Below are positions 7,238 to 15,521 of a DNA stretch of 27,324 nucleotides, in pieces. Under the pieces are notes generated by a model. It did not search any database. It was not told the DNA's origin and was given only the letters and a program-made list of their open reading frames with translations. The stretch's first letter is position 1. Every line of letters starts with the position of its first letter. Source of the DNA: UBA3537 sp965657165 (GTDB taxonomy: Bacteria; Bacteroidota; Bacteroidia; Flavobacteriales; Flavobacteriaceae); contig CBFHNG010000025.1 in assembly GCA_965657165.1 (NCBI GenBank), forward strand, positions 1 through 27,324, in the 5' to 3' direction. A program made the translations under genes and the position numbers.

Positions 7238-8863
7238 ATGGGAAAAGGATTTTTTAGGGTTCCAGTAGCAAAAAACGAACCCGTTTTATCATATGCACCT
7301 GGTACTAAAGAACGTGAAAATGTACTGCAAGCCTACAAGTCAATGTATAACTCAAAAATTGAAGTTCCTCTTTACATCAATGGAGAACATATAAAATCTG
7401 GAGACACTCAAACCATGAGCCCTCCACATGATCATCAACATAGTGTTGGGACATACCATACCGCCAATAAAAAACATGTAGAACTAGCAATTTCTACTGC
7501 TTTAGAAGCCAGAAAAACATGGGCTAGCTTGCCTTGGGAACAACGCGCGGGTATTTTTCTTCGTGCAGCTGAATTGATAGCTGGCCCTTATAGAGCAAAA
7601 ATAAATGCAGCCACAATGATGGCACAATCAAAAACTGTACATCAAGCAGAAATTGATGCTGCATGTGAGTTTATTGACTTTTTGAGATTCAATGTACAGT
7701 TTATGACAGAAATTTATGCTGATCAACCAAAAAGTACAAGTGATGCTTGGAATAGAATTGAATATCGCCCGCTAGAAGGATTCACTTATGCTGTAACGCC
7801 ATTTAACTTTACTGCAATAGCTGGAAATCTTCCAGCGTGTATGGCATTAATGGGCAATGTAGTTGTTTGGAAGCCAAGTGATAGTCAGGTGTATTCTGCA
7901 AAAGTAATAATGGATGTTTTTAATGAAGCAGGAGTTCCTCCTGGAGTCATTAATGTTATTTTTGGCGATCCAGTAATGATTACTGATACTGTTCTTTCTA
8001 GTTCTGATTTTTCAGGTCTTCATTTTACAGGTTCTACTTTTATATTTAAAGAATTATGGAAACAAATAGGTACTCATATTCATAACTATAAAACCTACCC
8101 TAGAATTGTAGGTGAAACAGGCGGAAAAGACTTTATTGTAGCTCACCAATCTGCAAATCCAAAACAAGTCGCAACAGGGATTGTAAGAGGCGCTTTCGAA
8201 TTTCAAGGACAAAAATGTAGTGCCGCTTCTCGCGCCTATATCCCTGAAAGTCTTTGGGCAGATGTAAAATATTATCTTTTAGAAGATATTAAATCCATAA
8301 AAATAGGAAGCCCAGAGGATTTATCAAACTTTATGACTGCCGTCATTCATGAAGGGGCTTTCGATAAAATTGCAAAATATATAGACGCTGCAAAAAACAG
8401 TTCTGATGCAGAAATAATTACAGGCGGAGGCTATGACAAAAGCAAGGGGTATTTTATAGAACCCACTGTTATTTTGACAACAAATCCAAAGTATGAAACC
8501 ATGTGTACTGAACTTTTTGGGCCAGTGATTACGATTTATATATATAAAGATAAAAACTATGCTAAAATCTTAACATTGGTAGACGAAACTAGTGAGTACG
8601 CACTTACTGGTGCTATTTTCTCTACAGATCGTTATGCCGCCAATCAAGCCACAGAAGCTTTGGTAAATGCAGCAGGTAATTTTTATATCAATGATAAGCC
8701 AACAGGTGCTGTTGTTGGTCAACAACCTTTTGGGGGTGCAAGAGCTTCTGGAACAAATGATAAAGCTGGTTCAGCACAAAATTTGTTACGTTGGGTTTCG
8801 CCACGAATGATAAAAGAAACTTTTGTCTCTCCCAAGGATTACAGATATCCTTTTTTAGATTAA
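7238..8863 (+). CDS. pruA: L-glutamate gamma-semialdehyde dehydrogenase (1-pyrroline-5-carboxylate dehydrogenase)
   Basis: This enzyme catalyses the second step of proline breakdown, oxidising glutamate-gamma-semialdehyde/P5C to glutamate with NAD+. The 541-residue length matches the stand-alone, ALDH4-type dehydrogenase rather than the long bifunctional PutA. ALDH landmarks: PFN at 188-190, the cofactor turn FTGS at 263-266, the general-base glutamate E293 (in VGETGGKD) and the catalytic cysteine C327 (in GQKCSAASR). The ALDH4 tail QQPFGGARASGTNDKAGS is present. No proline dehydrogenase gene lies within the window. A possible -7 element (TAATTTTA, 7201-7208) precedes the ATG, but it is imperfect. 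The gene ends at a strong hairpin terminator. Confidence 0.95.
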   Translation: MGKGFFRVPVAKNEPVLSYAPGTKERENVLQAYKSMYNSKIEVPLYINGEHIKSGDTQTMSPPHDHQHSVGTYHTANKKHVELAISTALEARKTWASLPWEQRAGIFLRAAELIAGPYRAKINAATMMAQSKTVHQAEIDAACEFIDFLRFNVQFMTEIYADQPKSTSDAWNRIEYRPLEGFTYAVTPFNFTAIAGNLPACMALMGNVVVWKPSDSQVYSAKVIMDVFNEAGVPPGVINVIFGDPVMITDTVLSSSDFSGLHFTGSTFIFKELWKQIGTHIHNYKTYPRIVGETGGKDFIVAHQSANPKQVATGIVRGAFEFQGQKCSAASRAYIPESLWADVKYYLLEDIKSIKIGSPEDLSNFMTAVIHEGAFDKIAKYIDAAKNSSDAEIITGGGYDKSKGYFIEPTVILTTNPKYETMCTELFGPVITIYIYKDKNYAKILTLVDETSEYALTGAIFSTDRYAANQATEALVNAAGNFYINDKPTGAVVGQQPFGGARASGTNDKAGSAQNLLRWVSPRMIKETFVSPKDYRYPFLD

Positions 8864-8873
8864 GCAGATATGT

Positions 8874-8914
8874 CAAACAAAAAAACCACTCTAATAGAGT
8901 GGTTTTTTTGTTTG
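8874..8914. terminator. Bidirectional intrinsic terminator between pruA and the Omp28-like gene
   Basis: A perfect inverted repeat with 19-base arms (8874-8892 and 8896-8914) and a 3-base loop AAT. The core CCACTCT/AGAGTGG is flanked by seven A on the left and seven T on the right, so on either strand the hairpin is followed by a U-tract. It lies in the short convergent gap, 10 bases after pruA and 14 bases from the end of the opposing gene, and can serve both. Confidence 0.9.
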
Positions 8915-8928
8915 TAAATTTAAAAGAA

Positions 8929-10047
8929 TTAATCAAAAGACGCGGACTCACCCAGATGTACTTCTTGTACATTATAAATATCGTAATGTGGAGAATTTTC
9001 CCAAGTAGTATTAAAATAGTCAACAAAAGTTTTTGTGTAAGTATTTCGTACAAAAGCTACTAGCTTCAAATTATTAGCGTCAATAACATTTGATGGAAGG
9101 TCTAACCCAGTAATAGTCCGTGTATAAACTCCGCCCGCAGTAGTATTATTTGCTGAAATTACATCCCCTAATTGGTTAGTATAAACTTCTAATAACACAT
9201 CGTTATGAACATAATTAACACCCTGTGAAGATCCTGCTTGAGGTGAATCAGAAGTTTGTGTGGCTTCAATCAAATATATCATAAGCTTTACCTCTTCGTT
9301 TGGTGTCGTTTTAAAACCAACACTAACCTCTAAATCTAACTTGCCTCCAACAATTTCACCCTCAAGCGCCAATCCAACTACTGCCTCTTCTGCAAGTTCT
9401 GAGTTTACTTGAGCCATATTTGGAAAATTCCAACGATTATCTGGACCATTAATATAGACTGTTGGAAATCCTGTTACATTATAATAATCGGACCAAAACA
9501 TTGTTTCTTCAATTTGCATTGGATCACCATCATGATATCCTACTCCAAAAATGTTAGAATTTCCATTAACAGCACTCTCTACAGCAGCTGCTGCTGGAGG
9601 GCAATTTGGACACCACGTTCCTGTAAAATCTTCTAATAGTACTTTTTTGGTAAATGTAGCAGGAGCACCCGAAGAAGAAAAACTTGAGGTATCACTATAT
9701 TCAGAAGCACTTTCTACTTCAAAAGTCACACTGCTAGAGGTCAGATTTTCGTAAGTAGCAACAAATGTGTAGCTTCCAGAAGTTTCAAAACTGTAGGGAT
9801 TCACGGTTAATGCAACATTATTAACTGTAACAGAAGCATCATCTGTTATTACATTATTTTGATTATCTCTTACAACATAAAATCCATATTCACCAACATA
9901 ATAAGAATCTTTATTAAAGTTAAGACTAATTGAGGTTACTGGGTTGTCGTTTGTATTTTGATTATTAGACGAAACTTCATCATCGCTAGAGCATGATAAA
10001 ACAAAAAAGAAGCAAAATATTGATAGAACTTTAAATACATTTTTCAT
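8929..10047 (-). CDS. Omp28-related outer-membrane lipoprotein with thioredoxin-like domain
   Basis: A 372-residue lipoprotein. The signal peptide ends in a lipobox (VLSC) with C19 as the lipidated residue; the following SSDDE resembles the acidic export signals of surface-exposed flavobacterial lipoproteins. Residues about 36-112 look like an Ig-like beta domain. From about 134 a thioredoxin-like domain begins with VLLEDFTGTWCPNCPPAAAA; the redox pair is C146-P-N-C149 and the cis-proline region is GFPTVYI (P195). The arrangement matches Omp28-related proteins. Besides C12 in the signal and C19, the CPNC pair are the only cysteines. It is divergent from the TlpA-like gene and likely belongs to the same functional locus. 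The redox partner is unknown. Confidence 0.85.
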   Translation of the reverse strand: MKNVFKVLSIFCFFFVLSCSSDDEVSSNNQNTNDNPVTSISLNFNKDSYYVGEYGFYVVRDNQNNVITDDASVTVNNVALTVNPYSFETSGSYTFVATYENLTSSSVTFEVESASEYSDTSSFSSSGAPATFTKKVLLEDFTGTWCPNCPPAAAAVESAVNGNSNIFGVGYHDGDPMQIEETMFWSDYYNVTGFPTVYINGPDNRWNFPNMAQVNSELAEEAVVGLALEGEIVGGKLDLEVSVGFKTTPNEEVKLMIYLIEATQTSDSPQAGSSQGVNYVHNDVLLEVYTNQLGDVISANNTTAGGVYTRTITGLDLPSNVIDANNLKLVAFVRNTYTKTFVDYFNTTWENSPHYDIYNVQEVHLGESASFD

Positions 10048-10181
10048 ATGAAATCTTTTTTTTAATTGTGTTTTGCAATTGTTTTATTAGCAATTAGTTA
10101 TTTGTATTATTAATTTATTAAATATTTATTGAATTTATTAAATTATTTGTAAATTTAATGTTTATTTTATTACAAACAATA

Positions 10182-10664
10182 ATGAACAAAAAAAAATATC
10201 TATTTATGTTTTTTTTAGGACTTTTCGCACAAGCACAAAGTCCATTACCAAGTATAGAATTGAAAACGCTTTCTGGGCAATATGTCAAGACAGATGAAAT
10301 TGCTTCAAACAACCAGCTTATAATCATTTCGCTTTGGGCAACATGGTGTGTGCCATGCAAAAACGAACTAGATGCTGTGGCTGAAGTTTATGAGGATTGG
10401 GTTAGAGAAACAGATGTAAAATACTATGCAATCTCTATTGATGATTCAAGAACTTCAAAGCGTATTAAACCAATGATTGATGGAAAAGATTGGGAATTTG
10501 AAATCCTATTGGATGAAAATAGCGAGCTAAAAAGGGCATTTGGAATCAGCACTGTACCCTATACAGTTATTGTGAAAAATGGTCTTATGGTGTACAAACA
10601 CACAGGCTATACTCCTGGCTATGAAGATGAGCTTTATGATCAGGTTTTAAAATTTAGTCAATAA
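10182..10664 (+). CDS. TlpA-like periplasmic thioredoxin (thiol-disulfide oxidoreductase)
   Basis: A small exported thioredoxin-fold protein of the TlpA/AhpC-TSA-like type. I chose the ATG at 10182 (MNKKKYLFMF) rather than the in-frame ATG at 10158, because it gives a classical signal peptide with cleavage after AQA (residue 18); the longer form would only add eight residues ahead of the lysines. The mature protein has the redox motif W-A-T-W-C56-V-P-C59 and the cis-proline region STVPYTVIV. 160 residues, normal for the family. Its neighbours are the divergent Omp28-like redox lipoprotein and, 39 bases downstream on the same strand, the DUF6029 protein. A partial -7 element (TAAATTTA) lies at 10150-10157. 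The substrate is not shown by sequence. Confidence 0.87.
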   Translation: MNKKKYLFMFFLGLFAQAQSPLPSIELKTLSGQYVKTDEIASNNQLIIISLWATWCVPCKNELDAVAEVYEDWVRETDVKYYAISIDDSRTSKRIKPMIDGKDWEFEILLDENSELKRAFGISTVPYTVIVKNGLMVYKHTGYTPGYEDELYDQVLKFSQ

Positions 10665-10703
10665 AATTAGTTTAAGTTATATCAAATTTAATTAAACATA
10701 AAA

Positions 10704-12479
10704 ATGATAAAAAAAATACTTATCCTTTGTTGTTATATGCTTGTGTTTTCTGTGTTTTCTCAAAACAAAACAAATACAAAAACTTTTTTTCAAGGCTTTA
10801 AAAATAATTTAAGAGCTAGCTATGAATCAAATTCTCAGTGGTACTTGAATGATTCAAAATTTGGAGACTTTGAAGAAGAAGAACATTTTCGTTCTACAAA
10901 TTTTTTAAGATTAGATTATTCGATTTCAAATCAATTTTCTGCAGGAGTACAACTTGAAAGTTATGCTCCCAAAAATTTACTCAACAATAGTAATTTGTAT
11001 GACAAAGATTTTGGCTTAGCCACTTACTATTTGCGTTTTGCAGCAAAAAAAATCGATATTACTCTAGGGTATTTTTATGAACAATTTGGGAGCGGATTGA
11101 TTTTGAGATCGTGGGAGGATCGTGCTTTGGGAGTCAATACGGCCTTACGAGGTGCACGACTCATATATTACCCATCAAATTCCATTAAAATTACAACTTT
11201 ATATGGTAGACAACGAAAGGGTTTTGACGTTTCTGATGGTGATATTTTTGGAGTTGATGCAGAAATAGACCTTTCTAGTGCCTTTGATATTTTGCCTTCA
11301 AGCAACCTAGTACTAGGACTTAGTTATGTTGGAAAAAATGAATCTTATTTGAAATCTGATGAATCAATTGCATCTGATATTCCTGAAATTGTCAACGCTT
11401 TTTCAGCACGTTTAGATTATACACATCAAAATTTTTACACCAATATTGAGTATATAGAAAAAAGTAACGATTTGAGACTCAATAACATCATACCAAATAT
11501 TGTAACGTTTTCAGAAAATGAAACATTCAAAGGCAATGCCCTTAGCTGGACAGCTGGGTATAGCCAGAAGGGGTTTGGGATAAGTTATAATTTTAGACGC
11601 TTAGAAAATATGCGTTGGTTTTCAGAACGTGCGCAAAGCAATGCGAATAACAACCCCACTAACCAATTAAGTGTGAATTATTTACCAGCACTTTCAAAAC
11701 AACATGACTATACATTAGCAAATATCTATTTATACCAATCTCAACCTGGTTTATTCATTGAAAATTATGAATCTCCTCTAATCAAAGCAGGTGAAATTGG
11801 GCAGTTTATAGATGTTTTTTTTAAAATAAAAAAAGGAAGTTTGATTGGTGGAAAATATGGCGCAAAAGTGAATTTTAATATGTCTTATTGGGCAAACTTA
11901 GCCAGTGATTATTCTGACCCTACAGGAATTCCATATTTTTTGAGTGATAATTTGACTTATGAAACAGAATTTATAAATTTTAAAAATAAATTATATTCAG
12001 ATTTAAACCTTGAAGTTCGCAAAAAATGGAATAAAAGATTAAAATCAATTTTCACCTTTATCAATCTTTACTACAATAAAAGTGTCTTAGAGTCCAAGGC
12101 CGATAACAGTAATGTACGCGCGTGGATTAGTGTCGTAGACGGGACATATAAATTCCGAAAAGGTAAATCATTACGTTTAGAACTTCAACATCTTTCGACA
12201 AATGATGATGCAAGAAATTGGATGGGTGGAACTGTAGAGTATTTTTTCAATTCTAAGTTTGGACTTTATGTGAATGATTCCTACAATTATGAAGATAGTA
12301 AGATAGACCAAGATACTAAAATTCATTTTTTTAATATGGGTGGAAGTTATACAAAAGGTGCTTCACGCTTTGCTATTAATTATGGTAGACAACGTGGTGG
12401 GCTACTTTGTGTTGGTGGAATTTGTAGACCAGTCAGCCAGAATACTGGGGTTACATTCAACTTTATTACAACATTTTAA
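10704..12479 (+). CDS. DUF6029 family outer-membrane beta-barrel-like protein
   Basis: A 591-residue protein with a signal peptide (cleavage near FS/Q19) followed by many alternating amphipathic beta-strands and a C-terminal phenylalanine, as expected for an outer-membrane barrel. It resembles proteins filed as DUF6029 in Bacteroidota; no function is established. Landmarks include GYFYEQFGSGLILRSWEDR (about 121-139) and a C-terminal QRGGLLCVGGICRPVSQNTG. That last segment holds C569 and C574, the only two cysteines in the mature protein. The gene probably shares a transcript with the TlpA-like gene 39 bases upstream. It ends seven bases before the convergent rsmG stop. The family call rests on my memory of the domain. 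Confidence 0.72.
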   Translation: MIKKILILCCYMLVFSVFSQNKTNTKTFFQGFKNNLRASYESNSQWYLNDSKFGDFEEEEHFRSTNFLRLDYSISNQFSAGVQLESYAPKNLLNNSNLYDKDFGLATYYLRFAAKKIDITLGYFYEQFGSGLILRSWEDRALGVNTALRGARLIYYPSNSIKITTLYGRQRKGFDVSDGDIFGVDAEIDLSSAFDILPSSNLVLGLSYVGKNESYLKSDESIASDIPEIVNAFSARLDYTHQNFYTNIEYIEKSNDLRLNNIIPNIVTFSENETFKGNALSWTAGYSQKGFGISYNFRRLENMRWFSERAQSNANNNPTNQLSVNYLPALSKQHDYTLANIYLYQSQPGLFIENYESPLIKAGEIGQFIDVFFKIKKGSLIGGKYGAKVNFNMSYWANLASDYSDPTGIPYFLSDNLTYETEFINFKNKLYSDLNLEVRKKWNKRLKSIFTFINLYYNKSVLESKADNSNVRAWISVVDGTYKFRKGKSLRLELQHLSTNDDARNWMGGTVEYFFNSKFGLYVNDSYNYEDSKIDQDTKIHFFNMGGSYTKGASRFAINYGRQRGGLLCVGGICRPVSQNTGVTFNFITTF

Positions 12480-12486
12480 AAAATAT

Positions 12487-13104
12487 TTAAATAGGTAAAT
12501 GAACCACCTTTTTTGTTTCAAAAAAATCTTCTTCAAAAAAACCACTAATGTTATAGACTGTAGTATTGTCAAAGGAAGATAATTCTTCTTTAAGATCACC
12601 CCCTTTGAGATATAAAATCCCATTTGAAAGCGGGTGCAATTGTTCTTTCTTAATTTTATTTTTTACCCATTTTACAAAACTGGGCATCGTAGTGACAGCG
12701 CGACTAATTACAAAGTCAAAATGCCCTTGAACAGCTTCAGCTCGTGTGTGTTTGTAGGTTACATTTTTTAGTTGAATCGATTGGGATACCGCTGCAACAA
12801 CTTTTACTTTTTTTTGAATGCTATCAACTAAATGAAATCTTGTTTTTGGAAATAGAATTGCCAGAGGTATTCCTGGAAAACCTCCTCCTGTTCCAACATC
12901 CAAAACCTTTGCATTGGAATGAAAATCTATGACTTTGGCAATAGCTAATGAATGTAAAATATGCTTGAGATATAAAGACTGGATATCCTTACGTGAAATA
13001 ACATTAATTTTAGAATTCCAATCCTCATACAACCCCTGTAATGCTTCAAACTGTTGTTTTTGAACATCCGATAATTCAGGGAAATATTTTAGAATTGCAT
13101 CCAT
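12487..13104 (-). CDS. rsmG: 16S rRNA (guanine-N7)-methyltransferase RsmG (GidB)
   Basis: This enzyme methylates N7 of G527 in the 530 loop of 16S rRNA, using S-adenosylmethionine; its loss gives low-level streptomycin resistance in many bacteria. 205 residues, usual length. The N-terminal helix region ends in WNSKINVISRKD, followed by the RsmG signature LKHILHSLA. SAM motif I is LDVGTGGGFPGIP (68-80), the acidic motif II residue is D94, and SRAV lies at 134-137. The start is the ATG at 13102-13104, 18 bases after a perfect -7 element on the same strand. It is convergent with the DUF6029 gene (seven-base gap) and divergent from the desaturase. Confidence 0.95.
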   Translation of the reverse strand: MDAILKYFPELSDVQKQQFEALQGLYEDWNSKINVISRKDIQSLYLKHILHSLAIAKVIDFHSNAKVLDVGTGGGFPGIPLAILFPKTRFHLVDSIQKKVKVVAAVSQSIQLKNVTYKHTRAEAVQGHFDFVISRAVTTMPSFVKWVKNKIKKEQLHPLSNGILYLKGGDLKEELSSFDNTTVYNISGFFEEDFFETKKVVHLPI

Positions 13105-13121
13105 AGAAAATTAAATTTGAA

Positions 13122-13129
13122 CAAAAATA
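13122..13129 (-). promoter_or_regulatory. Candidate -7 element for rsmG
   Basis: Minus-strand TATTTTTG is a perfect match to TAnnTTTG, placed 17 bases before the rsmG ATG. No TTG lies at the -33 distance; that position is occupied by the inverted repeat at 13149-13168. Confidence 0.4.
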
Positions 13130-13148
13130 GTTATTAATCTCTTAAATG

Positions 13149-13168
13149 TTTAAAAGTCATCTTTTAAA
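13149..13168. promoter_or_regulatory. Inverted repeat between divergent rsmG and desaturase promoters
   Basis: TTTAAAAG and CTTTTAAA form perfect 8-base arms around the spacer TCAT. The repeat covers the expected -33 region of both divergent promoters: 14 bases upstream of the desaturase -7 element and 19 bases upstream of the rsmG -7 element. It could be an operator for a dimeric regulator, or a chance product of AT-rich sequence. Confidence 0.35.
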
Positions 13169-13182
13169 ATTGAATTATTACT

Positions 13183-13190
13183 TATATTTG
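13183..13190 (+). promoter_or_regulatory. Candidate -7 element for the desaturase gene
   Basis: TATATTTG, a perfect TAnnTTTG match, lies 20 bases before the ATG. A T-run (13162-13165) stands 17 bases upstream as a poor -33 element, inside the inverted repeat described separately. Confidence 0.45.
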
Positions 13191-13210
13191 AATTTATTTT
13201 AAAATCAATT

Positions 13211-14314
13211 ATGATGAACAAAACTACTTTGAAATTTTCTAGAAAAGACCCCACAAATTTTTTTAGGACACTAAACTCAAGAGTTAACAACTATTTCAAG
13301 GAAAATAATATAAGACGTACTGGAAATTGGCAATTGTGGGTAAAGACAATTATAATGTTTTGTATTTTTTTAGTCCCTTATCTACTTATCCTAACTATTG
13401 AAATGTCAGGGTGGTTACAAATTTTATTTACAGTGATAATGGGTGTTGGAATGGCTGGTGTTGGAATGAACGTCATGCACGACGGAAACCATGGTGCTTT
13501 TTCAAACAAATCTTGGATTAACAACCTTATGGGCAGCAGTATATATATCCTTGCAGGAAATGTATACAATTGGAAAGTTCAGCACAATGTTCTTCATCAT
13601 ACGTATACCAATGTTCATGGTCATGATGAGGATTTGGACGCAGGTCGTATCCTTAGATTTACAAAACACGCCGAATGGAAATGGTATCATAAGTTTCAAC
13701 ATTATTATTCTATACTTTTATATGGACTTCTCACTATTAATTGGGCAATTACAACTGACTTTTTACAGATGAAACGCTATATGAAACGCAAATTGGCCTA
13801 TGGAAAACTGCCTAATCCATTTGTAAACTGGAGTACATTAGTATTGTCAAAAATTTTATACTTATCAATGTGGATTGTTTTACCTATGCTGATTTTAGAC
13901 CTTTCGTGGTGGAAAATTTTAATTGGTTTTTTTGTGATGCACTATACCGCTGGACTAATCCTAAGTATTGTGTTTCAATTGGCACACGTCATGGATGAAG
14001 CAGAAATGCCTGTTCCTGAAAGAGATGGAAGTTTAAAAAATACTTGGGCTATTCATCAACTAAAAACAACCGTAAATTTTTCTCCAAAAAATAAATTAAT
14101 CAACTGGTTTACAGGAGGTTTAAATCATCAAGTAGAGCATCACATTTTTCCAAATATTTCGCACATCCATTACGGTAAAATTGCTGAAATTGTTAAAAAA
14201 ACAGCATTAGAATTTAATTTACCTTACAACGAATATAAAACTACAAGAAAAGCAATAATTGCTCATTTTAATTACTTAAGATTAATGGGCATGAAGCCAA
14301 AATTAGAAGCATAA
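13211..14314 (+). CDS. Membrane fatty-acid (acyl-CoA/acyl-lipid) desaturase
   Basis: A 367-residue di-iron membrane desaturase, expected to put a double bond into a fatty acyl chain. The three histidine boxes are H90-D-G-N-H94, H125-N-V-L-H-H130 and Q307-V-E-H-H311. A glutamine opening box three is typical of front-end desaturases (delta-5/delta-6/linoleoyl-CoA type), but there is no N-terminal cytochrome b5 domain, so electrons must come from a separate donor. Hydrophobic segments lie at about 46-64, 70-88, 168-182 and 215-255. Two adjacent ATGs (13211 and 13214) can serve as the start. aspC begins ten bases downstream, suggesting co-transcription. Regiospecificity cannot be read from the sequence. 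Confidence 0.9.
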   Translation: MMNKTTLKFSRKDPTNFFRTLNSRVNNYFKENNIRRTGNWQLWVKTIIMFCIFLVPYLLILTIEMSGWLQILFTVIMGVGMAGVGMNVMHDGNHGAFSNKSWINNLMGSSIYILAGNVYNWKVQHNVLHHTYTNVHGHDEDLDAGRILRFTKHAEWKWYHKFQHYYSILLYGLLTINWAITTDFLQMKRYMKRKLAYGKLPNPFVNWSTLVLSKILYLSMWIVLPMLILDLSWWKILIGFFVMHYTAGLILSIVFQLAHVMDEAEMPVPERDGSLKNTWAIHQLKTTVNFSPKNKLINWFTGGLNHQVEHHIFPNISHIHYGKIAEIVKKTALEFNLPYNEYKTTRKAIIAHFNYLRLMGMKPKLEA

Positions 14315-14324
14315 ATCACTTTAG

Positions 14325-15515
14325 ATGAACCAGTTACTTTCAGAACGAATTTTGAATATGGCTACCTCGGCAACTCTAGCCATGGCAGCCAAAGCACGAG
14401 AGCTAAAAGCAGAAGGAAAAGATATAATAGGACTAAGTTTGGGAGAGCCAGACTTCAATACACCAGATTTCATTAAATCTGCTGCAAAACAAGCCATTGA
14501 TGATAATTACAATTCATACACACCAGTGGATGGGTATGCTGAACTTAAACAGGCAATTATTACAAAATTCAAACGTGATAATAATTTAACCTATTCTCCA
14601 AGTCAAATTGTTGTATCTACAGGCGCAAAACAATGTCTAGCAAATGTTGCTTTAGTGTTGCTTAATAAAGGAGATGAAGTCATTCTGCCATGCCCATATT
14701 GGGTAAGTTATTCTGATATTGTAAAGCTCTCTGAAGGAACTCCAGTAGAAGTAAAAACATCAATAGATACGGACTTCAAGATGACACCAGCACAACTTGA
14801 AGCCGCTATTACGCCCAAAACAAAAATGATTTGGTTCAGTTCGCCATGTAATCCTAGTGGATCTGTTTATAGTAGGGAAGAATTAAGAGCACTTGCAGAT
14901 GTCCTTCAAAAACACCCAAAAATTTATGTGGTTTCAGATGAAATTTACGAGCATATTAATTTTGGAAATGGACATGCTAGTATGGCTGAATTTGAGGATA
15001 TGTACGACAGGACTATCACTGTAAACGGTGTATCCAAAGCTTTTGCAATGACTGGATGGAGAATTGGATTTTTAGGAGCACCAGAAAAAATTGCCAGGGC
15101 GTGTAATAAAATGCAGGGGCAAATTACAAGTGGAGCAAACTGTATTGCGCAGCGTGCTGTAATTACAGCTTTGGAAGCATCACCATCCAAAGTACAATAT
15201 ATGATTGATGAGTTCAAAGTTCGTCGCGATCTAATTTTAAACCTTTTGGGTGATATTGATGGTTTTTCATGCAATACTCCAGAAGGTGCTTTTTATGTAT
15301 TTCCTGATGTATCAGCATTATTTGGAAAAACATATAAAGGAAAACAAATAAACAATGCTACAGAATTGTCACTTTACCTTTTGGAAGAAGCGCTTGTGGC
15401 AACTGTAACAGGCGAAGCTTTTGGAAATCCAAATTGTATAAGAATATCTTATGCAGCATCTCAAGATCAAATTATTGAGGCTGTTCAACGCATCAAAAAT
15501 GCGTTATCAAATTAA
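14325..15515 (+). CDS. aspC: Pyridoxal-phosphate aspartate aminotransferase (class I, subgroup Ib)
   Basis: This enzyme moves an amino group between aspartate and 2-oxoglutarate, giving oxaloacetate and glutamate in the cytoplasm; some subgroup Ib members also act on prephenate. 396 residues, normal length. The Schiff-base lysine is K238 (in NGVSKAFAMTGWRIGF). N176 of NPSGS, D205 and Y208 (SDEIYEH) contact the cofactor, and the arginine in NCIRISYA near the C-terminus binds the substrate carboxylate. The N-terminal GLSLGEPDFNTPDFI is typical of the Ib group. It follows the desaturase by ten bases and runs convergently into trkH with only six bases between stop codons. Confidence 0.9.
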   Translation: MNQLLSERILNMATSATLAMAAKARELKAEGKDIIGLSLGEPDFNTPDFIKSAAKQAIDDNYNSYTPVDGYAELKQAIITKFKRDNNLTYSPSQIVVSTGAKQCLANVALVLLNKGDEVILPCPYWVSYSDIVKLSEGTPVEVKTSIDTDFKMTPAQLEAAITPKTKMIWFSSPCNPSGSVYSREELRALADVLQKHPKIYVVSDEIYEHINFGNGHASMAEFEDMYDRTITVNGVSKAFAMTGWRIGFLGAPEKIARACNKMQGQITSGANCIAQRAVITALEASPSKVQYMIDEFKVRRDLILNLLGDIDGFSCNTPEGAFYVFPDVSALFGKTYKGKQINNATELSLYLLEEALVATVTGEAFGNPNCIRISYAASQDQIIEAVQRIKNALSN

Positions 15516-15521
15516 ATTAAT

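Noticed and set aside
10048..10157. Divergent spacer between the Omp28-like and TlpA-like genes, searched for promoters
   Set aside because: Very AT-rich; only a partial -7 match (TAAATTTA at 10150) is seen and none convincing on the minus strand, so no separate promoter is listed.
10158..10181. Upstream ATG for the TlpA-like gene
   Set aside because: It would put eight extra residues before the lysine-rich start of a normal signal peptide; the ATG at 10182 is the better start.
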